The notes beneath the pieces are model-generated. The model had not been told where the DNA came from. It was given only the letters and a program-made list of their open reading frames with translations, and did no database searches. The position numbers and the translations under genes are program-made. From Dactylosporangium sp. AC04546 (GTDB taxonomy: Bacteria > Actinomycetota > Actinomycetes > Mycobacteriales > Micromonosporaceae), in assembly GCF_022095675.1 (NCBI RefSeq), contig NZ_JAHYSG010000160.1, positions 1 through 21,955 of the forward strand: 21,955 nt of DNA, given 5' to 3'. Positions 1 through 4,903 of the stretch are shown in pieces (the stretch's first letter is position 1; each line of letters starts with the position of its first letter).

Positions 1-17
1 CCGGCCAACCAACCATG

Positions 18-30
18 CGATCACTGATCG
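18..30. repeat. 13-nt perfect palindrome downstream of the kinase gene
   Basis: CGATCA-C-TGATCG lies about 33 bases beyond the kinase stop codon, in the short non-coding edge of the window. The arms are 6 bp with a one-base centre. It has no T-run and is too short to be a convincing terminator. It could be an operator of a gene outside the window. Nothing else is seen in bases 1-62. Confidence 0.25.
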
Positions 31-62
31 CCTACGACCACTAACCCCTTGGAATAGATCGT

Positions 63-1463
63 CTAGGACTGGACGATCGGGAGGACGCCGGTGCCCGGGT
101 CCTGGCTCGTCGGCGTTTCGGTCGGCGACTCCGTGGGCGTCGGCTCCGTCGTGGTCGGCGGATCTGTCGGCGACGGTTCCGTGGGGCCCACGGTTGCCGT
201 GAACGTCATCGTCGGCGGCATGCTCGTCGGGCCCGAGGCGGTCGGCGCCGGCGGCTGCGCGCCGCCCGTCGGGTTGCCGATCAGGGTCGAGGACGCCTGC
301 GGGTTGGGGCGCTGGCCCGGCACGCCGGTGGTGCCCTGCGGGTTGGGCTGCGGGGTGAGGTTGTTCGTCACCTGGTCGCCCGTGGTCGAGCCGCGGTGCG
401 TGCCCGAGTCGCCCCCGCCGCCCATCAGCTCGCTGGTCGTCTCGGCCGCCGCGAAGACCAGCGCGAGCGCCATCGGCACCGCGATCGCCATCGACGTGAC
501 CCGCCGGCGCGACATCTGCGAGCCGCGCATCCAGCGGCGCGTCTGGGCCGGCACCGCGGCCGCGTCGAGGTCGTCGATCGCCAGGCCGAGCAGCAGCTGG
601 CGGGCGTCCGGGCGCTCGGCCGGGTCGCGGGTCAGCGCCGCGGCAACCAGGTCGCGGACCGGGTCGGGGATGCCGCTCAGGTCGGGGTCGCCCTCGAGGA
701 TCTTCCAGGCGCGGGCCGCCGCCTCCTCGCCGCCGAACGGGTGCCGGCCGGTGGCCGCGAACGCCACCAGGCAGCCCCAGCCGAAGATGTCCATCGCCGC
801 GGTCGGCTCCTCGGCGCGCAGCTGCTCGGGGGAGGCCCAGCCGAGGCTGCCGACGATGTTGCCCGTGCCGGTGATGTCGCTGACCGCGTCGAGGGCGCGG
901 GCGATGCCGAAGTCGATGATGCGGACGCCACCGAGCGTGACCATGAGGTTGCTCGGCTTCAGGTCGCGGTGGACCAGCCCGACGTTGTGGATCGCGGCGA
1001 GGGCGGCCGCGACGCCGAGCGCGACGCTGTGCAGCATCGCCGGGTCGAGCGGGCCGTCGTCGGAGACCAGGCGGGACAGCGGGATGCCCTCGAGATACTC
1101 CGTGACGAGGTAGGGGCGCTCCTCGTGCATGCCGGAGTCGAGCACCCGCGCGGTGCAGAAGCCGGGCACCCGCTGGGCGGCCCGGACCTCGCCGGCGAAC
1201 CGGGTGCGGAACCGCGGGTCGCGCGCCAGGTGCGCGTGGACGAGCTTCAGGGCGACCCGGGAACCGTCGGTCGTCTGCGCCAGGTAGACGGTGCCCATCC
1301 CGCCGATGCCGAGCTGCCCGAGCAGCCGGTAGTCGTCGATGCGGACCGGGTCGTTGTGCGTCAGGTCGCCGACGGTGGCCCGGCGCGCGGGGGCGGCGGA
1401 GCGCAGCGGCAGGTCCGGCGTGCCGGACTCACCGGCGCCGTCGTCGAGGCCTGCCTCGGTCAT
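63..1463 (-). CDS. Membrane-anchored Ser/Thr protein kinase (PknB-like, without PASTA repeats)
   Basis: A Hanks-type kinase of 466 residues that phosphorylates Ser/Thr of cellular proteins. The kinase domain spans about residues 45-295. It has a glycine loop (GIGGMGTVY, 52-60), the ATP-binding Lys73 in VALKLV, the catalytic loop HRDLKPSN (165-172, Asp167), the DFG motif (184-186) and SPEQL in the activation segment. A single membrane segment lies near 323-340 after an Arg-rich stretch, followed by an outer tail of about 120 residues very rich in Pro, Thr and Ser. No PASTA or other sensor fold is visible in the tail, so the signal is unknown. The frame stays open 50 codons further upstream, but the ATG at 1463 has a GAAAGGGA ribosome site about 6 bases before it and gives a normal kinase N-terminus, so I chose it. 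No partner gene is adjacent. The family is certain and the cellular role unknown. Confidence 0.93.
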   Translation of the reverse strand: MTEAGLDDGAGESGTPDLPLRSAAPARRATVGDLTHNDPVRIDDYRLLGQLGIGGMGTVYLAQTTDGSRVALKLVHAHLARDPRFRTRFAGEVRAAQRVPGFCTARVLDSGMHEERPYLVTEYLEGIPLSRLVSDDGPLDPAMLHSVALGVAAALAAIHNVGLVHRDLKPSNLMVTLGGVRIIDFGIARALDAVSDITGTGNIVGSLGWASPEQLRAEEPTAAMDIFGWGCLVAFAATGRHPFGGEEAAARAWKILEGDPDLSGIPDPVRDLVAAALTRDPAERPDARQLLLGLAIDDLDAAAVPAQTRRWMRGSQMSRRRVTSMAIAVPMALALVFAAAETTSELMGGGGDSGTHRGSTTGDQVTNNLTPQPNPQGTTGVPGQRPNPQASSTLIGNPTGGAQPPAPTASGPTSMPPTMTFTATVGPTEPSPTDPPTTTEPTPTESPTETPTSQDPGTGVLPIVQS

Positions 1464-1533
1464 CGGGTCCCTTTCACAAATCTCACCTGCAGTCTGGTCC
1501 TTCCACCGGGAGATGAAAAGACCGCACTGGATG

Positions 1534-1553
1534 CACCGGGCAGTCGCCCGGTG
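1534..1553 (-). other. Perfect 8-bp hairpin between the MarR and kinase genes
   Basis: CACCGGGC-AGTC-GCCCGGTG forms a perfect 8-bp stem with a four-base loop, 70 bases upstream of the kinase start. Read on the minus strand it is followed by a TCTTTTC stretch about a dozen bases later. It could end the MarR transcript (stop at 1662) or be part of the kinase leader. The rest of 1464-1661 holds no gene that I can support. Confidence 0.4.
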
Positions 1554-1661
1554 AGCAAACAGTAGACCAACCCAGCACCAATCGTCCGCCCTGGAGGGCG
1601 CCATTGGCTGCAACGACGCACGGGGTGTCGAGATGACGCCGATCCACCCGATTGGTGCAGG

Positions 1662-2120
1662 TCAGCGCGCTCGCTCCAGGTGATCGATCAGTCCACGCAG
1701 CGCAGTGGTGACGACGGCGAGCTGCGACGGTTCGAGGTACGACAGTGCGAACGCCTCGGCCGTCTGCGACTCCGGCAGCAGCTCGCGCACCAGCCGCTGT
1801 CCCTTGCGGGTGAGCTGGAGCACGACGAGCCGCCCGTCGCCCGGATGGGCGTCGCGGCGCACCAGGCCGCGCCCGGACAGCGTGTCGACCACGCCGGTCA
1901 GCGTCGCCTTGGAGATGCCGGCCTGCTCCGCGACGTGCCGGGTCTCCATCCGGCGGTTGGTCCAGACGGTGCGCAGCACGACGAACCCGGTCCAGGTGAG
2001 CTGCCGCGGCCGCAGGACGACCTGCTCCACGTGTTGCCGGACCGCGTTCGCCGCCCGGTGCAGGTGCAGGACGGTCTCGGTCGGGTTCAGCGGCTCGGGC
2101 GTCTCGCGCTGTGCTGTCAT
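1662..2120 (-). CDS. MarR-family transcriptional regulator
   Basis: A 152-residue protein of normal MarR length. The family consists of dimeric winged-helix DNA-binding proteins, usually repressors relieved by small ligands. The winged helix covers about residues 55-107: a recognition helix region (AEQAGISKATLTGVVDTL, 64-81) and the wing motif GDGRLVVLQLT (94-104), a variant of the usual DxRxxxLxLT. The N- and C-terminal helices form the dimer interface. The frame remains open 51 codons upstream, but that extension is Cys/Gly-rich and unlike the family. I chose the ATG at 2120; GTG codons 6 and 9 bases upstream are alternatives and no clear ribosome site decides between them. It is divergent from the Kelch lipoprotein, and the shared upstream region contains two similar palindromes, so autoregulation together with control of the lipoprotein is a reasonable inference. 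Confidence 0.88.
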   Translation of the reverse strand: MTAQRETPEPLNPTETVLHLHRAANAVRQHVEQVVLRPRQLTWTGFVVLRTVWTNRRMETRHVAEQAGISKATLTGVVDTLSGRGLVRRDAHPGDGRLVVLQLTRKGQRLVRELLPESQTAEAFALSYLEPSQLAVVTTALRGLIDHLERAR

Positions 2121-2219
2121 GGTCACCACGCGCGACGCAGACGCGCGCGCTTCGACCCGACACCATTCCGGCCCATATGGGCGGCCCCCCTCCGGTCCCC
2201 ACATTGAACACACAGAATA

Positions 2220-2234
2220 TCGGCAACATGCCGA
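2220..2234. promoter_or_regulatory. Candidate operator 1 in the MarR/Kelch divergent region
   Basis: TCGGCA-ACA-TGCCGA is a perfect 6-bp inverted repeat with a three-base centre. It lies inside a wider imperfect dyad whose outer arms are AACACA and TGTGTT. It sits about 100 bases upstream of the MarR start and 145 bases upstream of the lipoprotein start. MarR dimers bind palindromes of about this size, so it is a plausible operator, but no binding evidence exists. Confidence 0.4.
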
Positions 2235-2291
2235 ATGTGTTGCCCCATCATCACACTGAGCAATTCTCCGCATGCGCTCTGTAGCCCATTT

Positions 2292-2306
2292 TCGGCGGAT
2301 ATGCCG
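2292..2306. promoter_or_regulatory. Candidate operator 2 in the MarR/Kelch divergent region
   Basis: TCGGC-GGATA-TGCCG resembles the palindrome at 2220-2234 with the centre one base longer, 72 bases further towards the lipoprotein gene. The two sites share the TCGGC/TGCCG half-sites. The 2121-2378 region is richer in A+T than its surroundings, which fits a regulatory region, and holds no gene I can support. Confidence 0.35.
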
Positions 2307-2378
2307 GTTTTGCCGCCCCCCTCTGCCGGGTATCCGATGAATTGAACTTTCTCAGGGCCACCTGGGAGACTGACGGAC

Positions 2379-3344
2379 ATGCGTACCGGGCCGGTCGTAG
2401 CGGTACTCCTGCTCGGGCTGTCCGGCTGCTCCCATCAACCAGAGCCGTCCCCGGCCCCGTCTGATACGCCCTGGCAGCGACTTCCCGACGCCCCGTCGGC
2501 GCGCACGGAGGTGGCGGCCGCGGTGAGCGGGGCGCGCATCGTCGTCGCGGGCGGCTACCGCGCCGACGGCGGCACGGTGAACACCGTCGAGATCTTCGAC
2601 ACAGCGACCGGCCACTGGTCCGCCGGCCCGCCACTGCCGCTCGCGGTCAACCACGCCATTGCCGCCGCGGTCGACGGCACGGTCTACGTCTTCGGCGGAT
2701 ACTTCGGCGACGGCACCCCGAGTGCCGCCGCCTTCCGCCTGAGCCCGGCCGACCCGCAGTGGCGGTCCGTCGCCGACCTTCCGGAGGGCCGCGCGGCCGG
2801 CGCCGCCGCGGCGATCGGCGGCACGGTCTACGTCGCCGCCGGCATCGGCCCCGGCAAGGACACGCTCGCCACCGCGATGCTCGTCTACGACACCGCCGCC
2901 GACCGCTGGCGCACCGTCCCGGGCCCGCCGACCCCGCGAGAGCACCTCGGCGGCGCGGCCACGGGCGGCAAGGTCTACACGGTCGCCGGCCGCACGGCGA
3001 AGGCCGGCAACCTGGCCGTCGTCGAGGCGTACGACCCGGCCATCGGCGCCTGGACCCGCCTGCCCGACCTGCCCACCGCGCGCGGCGGCCTGGCCGCGAC
3101 CGCCACCTGCCGCGGCTGGGTGGTGGCCGCCGGCGGCGAGGGCCAGCACACGTTCAACCAGGTCGAGGCGTATGACCCGGCGACCGGCGCCTGGCGCGCC
3201 CTCCCGCCGATGCCCAACCCGAAGCACGGCCTGGGCCTGGTGACGGTGGGCCCGCTGCTCTACACGCTCCCCGGCGGCCCCGAGCCCGGCCTGCACGTCG
3301 CCGCCACGACCGAGGCTCTCGACACCGGCCCCTGCGGCGGTTAG
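2379..3344 (+). CDS. Kelch-repeat beta-propeller lipoprotein
   Basis: A 321-residue exported lipoprotein. The signal peptide ends in a lipobox LSGC with the lipidated Cys at residue 17, followed by a Pro/Ser-rich linker. From about residue 40 there are five to six Kelch blades. Each has a hydrophobic strand ending in GG or AG (VVAGGY, VYVFGGY, VYVAAG, VYTVAG, VVAAGG), then a Y/F-D-P/T-A-x-x-x-W segment (for example EAYDPATGAW, 263-272). This gives a small propeller on the outer face of the membrane. Such propellers bind proteins or glycans; some are oxidases, but no catalytic signature is visible here. The ATG at 2379 is preceded by GGGAG at slightly long spacing and is supported by the signal peptide. 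The divergent MarR gene may control it. The ligand is unknown. Confidence 0.88.
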   Translation: MRTGPVVAVLLLGLSGCSHQPEPSPAPSDTPWQRLPDAPSARTEVAAAVSGARIVVAGGYRADGGTVNTVEIFDTATGHWSAGPPLPLAVNHAIAAAVDGTVYVFGGYFGDGTPSAAAFRLSPADPQWRSVADLPEGRAAGAAAAIGGTVYVAAGIGPGKDTLATAMLVYDTAADRWRTVPGPPTPREHLGGAATGGKVYTVAGRTAKAGNLAVVEAYDPAIGAWTRLPDLPTARGGLAATATCRGWVVAAGGEGQHTFNQVEAYDPATGAWRALPPMPNPKHGLGLVTVGPLLYTLPGGPEPGLHVAATTEALDTGPCGG

Positions 3345-3373
3345 CGGCCGGCGGGCGGGGAATCCGGGGTGGT

Positions 3374-4126
3374 GTGATCCGGGTCGGCACCTCCGGCTGG
3401 CAGTACCGCGACTGGCGCGGCCGGTTCTACCCGCGCGACCTGCCGCAGCGCCTCTGGCTGGAGCACTACGCCGCCGCGTTCGACACCGTCGAGGTGAACA
3501 ACGCGTTCTACCGCCTGCCGGAGCGCTCGACGTTCGAGGCGTGGCGCGACCGTACCCCGGACGACTTCACCGTCACCGTGAAGGCCAGCCGCTACCTCAC
3601 CCACATCCGCCGGCTGCGCGAACCCGAGGAGCCGGTCCACCGGCTGCTCGACCGCGCCGCCGGCCTGGGCAAGAAGCTCGGCCCGGTCCTGCTCCAGCTG
3701 CCGCCGAACCTCAAGGCCGACCCGGCCGCCCTGGACGCGACCCTGGCCGCGTTCCCGCACGACATCCGGGTGGCCGTCGAGCCGCGGCACGCGTCGTGGT
3801 GGACCGACGAGGTACGGGCCGTGCTGAGTGACCGGGGCGCGGCGCTGTGCTGGGCCGACCGGCTGGGCCGGCCGCAGGCGCCGCTCTGGCGGACCGCGGA
3901 CTGGATGTACCTCCGCTTCCACGAGGGAAGCGCGAACCCGTGGCCCCGCTACGGCCGGAGCGCGCTCGACACCTGGGCCGGACGCACCGCCGAAGGTCAC
4001 GACGGCTACGTCTACTTCAACAACGACCCGGGATGCGCCGCCGTGGCCGACGCCGAAGCCTTCGCCCGGCTGGCGGAGCGCCGGGGGCTGGACGTCGGCC
4101 GCGCTCCGCGTACAGTCGGCAAATGA
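3374..4126 (+). CDS. DUF72 (YecE-like) TIM-barrel protein
   Basis: A 250-residue member of the DUF72/YecE family, a TIM-barrel family widespread in bacteria and archaea whose biochemical role is not firmly established. Family hallmarks are the N-terminal VGTSGWQYRDWRGRFYP, EVNNAFYRLP with FTVTVKASRYLTH, GPVLLQLPPN, VAVEPRHASWW, MYLRFHEG and the C-terminal YVYFNNDPGCAAVADAE. The length is normal for the family. Translation starts at a GTG that places VGTSGW right at the N-terminus, as expected; no strong ribosome site is visible. The gene lies 29 bases downstream of the lipoprotein and may be co-transcribed with it. Its stop codon overlaps the start of the following membrane microprotein (ATGA), which implies translational coupling. 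Confidence 0.9.
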   Translation: MIRVGTSGWQYRDWRGRFYPRDLPQRLWLEHYAAAFDTVEVNNAFYRLPERSTFEAWRDRTPDDFTVTVKASRYLTHIRRLREPEEPVHRLLDRAAGLGKKLGPVLLQLPPNLKADPAALDATLAAFPHDIRVAVEPRHASWWTDEVRAVLSDRGAALCWADRLGRPQAPLWRTADWMYLRFHEGSANPWPRYGRSALDTWAGRTAEGHDGYVYFNNDPGCAAVADAEAFARLAERRGLDVGRAPRTVGK

Positions 4127-4224
4127 TCGGCAAACTCTGCTGGGTGGTCGTCATCGTCGCCATCCTGGCGCTGCTGGTGTGGCAGCGCCGCCGCCTGATG
4201 GACCGCCCCCGCGACGATGACTAG
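4123..4224 (+). CDS. 33-residue single-pass membrane microprotein
   Basis: The ORF starts at an ATG that overlaps the DUF72 stop by four bases (ATGA) and ends at TAG. The peptide has one hydrophobic segment (LCWVVVIVAILALLVW, residues 5-20) followed by Arg-rich RRR and a charged DRPRDDD tail, so it should sit N-out/C-in by the positive-inside rule. I do not recognise a family. The exact coupling, a proper membrane segment and the sensible charge pattern make it a likely real gene. Its function may relate to the DUF72 protein, but that is only context. Confidence 0.6.
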   Translation: MIGKLCWVVVIVAILALLVWQRRRLMDRPRDDD

Positions 4225-4236
4225 GTGGCACCGGGA

Positions 4237-4290
4237 TACGTAGACGCCCCGGCTCTCCGACTACGTATGTCCCACCCCCGCGAATACGTA
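4237..4290. repeat. Three TACGTA palindromes upstream of small-protein cassette 1
   Basis: TACGTA occurs at 4237-4242, 4262-4267 and 4285-4290, 25 and 23 bases apart, with a fourth copy at 4627-4632 in front of the second small gene. An A+T-containing six-base palindrome is rare in DNA this rich in GC; elsewhere in the window I noticed only one copy, inside a coding region at 20697. The roughly two-turn spacing suggests same-face binding of a regulator. The protein that binds is unknown. Confidence 0.5.
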
Positions 4291-4331
4291 AGCGCTACCG
4301 ATGGAACGCGGGCCTTACGGCGGGAGGATGG
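4285..4331 (+). promoter_or_regulatory. Conserved promoter-like block, copy 1
   Basis: TACGTAA (4285-4291), 22 bases, then CTTACG (4314-4319) running into GCGGGAGGATGG. CGTAAG and CTTACG are inverted repeats of one another. The same layout with identical 22-base spacing occurs at 4627-4673. No standard -35/-10 pair is obvious, so it may be the target of an alternative sigma factor or of a dimeric regulator. The block ends about 28 bases before the ATG of the small protein at 4359. Confidence 0.5.
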
Positions 4332-4358
4332 TGGCACAAGGTTGAGAGGAGCGGGGCC

Positions 4359-4493
4359 ATGAACCCGAACCATCCGGTGATCCTGAACGAGCTCGTCCGT
4401 CAGCGGCAGCAGCACATGCTCGACGAGGCGAGGCACTGGACAAGCCGCGTGCGGCTGCGCCGCCGAAACGAGCGACCCGGGATCGCCGCCTGA
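4359..4493 (+). CDS. Small basic protein, 44 residues (cassette 1)
   Basis: ATG to TGA, with a strong ribosome site (GAGAGGAG) seven bases before the start. The peptide begins MNPNHPVILNELVRQRQQHM and ends in an Arg-rich segment (RVRLRRRNERPG). It shares the pattern HP-x2-L-x6-RQQ-x2-L with the protein encoded at 4703, without gaps. Short proteins starting with MHP/MNP, with an amphipathic helix and a basic end, are common in actinomycetes as uncharacterised ORFs; that is general knowledge, not a search result. A strong terminator follows 33 bases after the stop, so it is probably a single-gene transcript. Function unknown; the basic helix could bind nucleic acid or another protein. Confidence 0.65.
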   Translation: MNPNHPVILNELVRQRQQHMLDEARHWTSRVRLRRRNERPGIAA

Positions 4494-4526
4494 GACACCC
4501 GAAGCCGTAGTTCCACGGGGGAAGGC

Positions 4527-4556
4527 AGCCCCGGTGCACCCCTCCGCACCGGGGCT
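4527..4556 (+). terminator. Intrinsic terminator after small-protein cassette 1
   Basis: AGCCCCGGTGC and GCACCGGGGCT form a perfect 11-bp stem around an eight-base loop, followed by GTTTCG. The T-run is short, as is usual in actinomycetes. It isolates cassette 1 from cassette 2. The bases between it and the next promoter-like block (4557-4626) show nothing else I can support. Confidence 0.75.
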
Positions 4557-4626
4557 GTTTCGTGCCCGGAAACAGGACTCCCGACAGCAGGACTACGGCA
4601 TGACTAGGCCACGGTGACGGCGAACA

Positions 4627-4673
4627 TACGTAATGGATGCGGATGTGCTCCACCCCTTACGCCGGGAGGATGG
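4627..4673 (+). promoter_or_regulatory. Conserved promoter-like block, copy 2
   Basis: TACGTAA (4627-4633), 22 bases, then CTTACG (4656-4661) followed by CCGGGAGGATGG. The arms and the downstream sequence match copy 1 at 4285-4331 almost base for base, while the 22 bases between them are not conserved. That is the pattern expected of two protein contact sites at fixed spacing. CTTACG lies 47 bases before the ATG at 4703, against 45 bases in copy 1. Confidence 0.5.
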
Positions 4674-4702
4674 ACACATCAACGGAGACCAAGGAGTTCG
4701 CC

Positions 4703-4903
4703 ATGATGCACCCCACCTTCCTGTACAGCCAGCTCCAGCACCGCCAGCAGGGCCTGCTGGGCCTCGGTGACGGCGTCCGCCGCGACGTCCGCCGTGACGC
4801 GCTGCCACGCCGCCACTGGTGGCACAGGTCGCGACCGTCACAACCGGCATCGCGCCCACCCGCCGGTAGGCTGGTGGCGTGCGGGCCAGCCGTAGCGGAG
4901 TGA
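4703..4903 (+). CDS. Small basic protein, 66 residues (cassette 2)
   Basis: ATG at 4703 (or the next codon, ATG 4706) with an ACCAAGGAG ribosome site upstream. The peptide begins MMHPTFLYSQLQHRQQGLL and continues with Arg-rich RRDVRRDALPRRH. Seven of 17 aligned positions (HP, L, RQQ, L) match the 44-residue protein of cassette 1, and the upstream block is duplicated too, so the two cassettes probably arose by duplication. The last 25 residues are Pro/Arg/Ala-rich, unlike cassette 1, and overlap the predicted start of the LAL regulator at 4879. The real protein may have acquired this tail by loss of an earlier stop. Function unknown. Confidence 0.55.
   Translation: MMHPTFLYSQLQHRQQGLLGLGDGVRRDVRRDALPRRHWWHRSRPSQPASRPPAGRLVACGPAVAE
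4867..4872 (+). promoter_or_regulatory. Candidate -10 box of the LAL regulator (leaderless start)
   Basis: TAGGCT fits the actinomycete -10 pattern TANNNT and lies exactly six bases before the GTG at 4879, so the transcript would begin at or next to the start codon. No good -35 element is visible. Confidence 0.4.

Noticed and set aside
91..1565. Plus-strand open frames opposite the Ser/Thr kinase
   Set aside because: Low-complexity Val/Gly- or Arg-rich translations; the minus strand has all kinase motifs.
1464..1613. N-terminal extension of the kinase from ATG 1613
   Set aside because: Unlike kinase N-termini and containing a hairpin; the ATG at 1463 has a good ribosome site.
2352..3296. 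314-codon minus-strand frame opposite the Kelch lipoprotein
   Set aside because: Gly/Arg/Ala-rich without motifs; the plus strand has a lipobox and Kelch blades.
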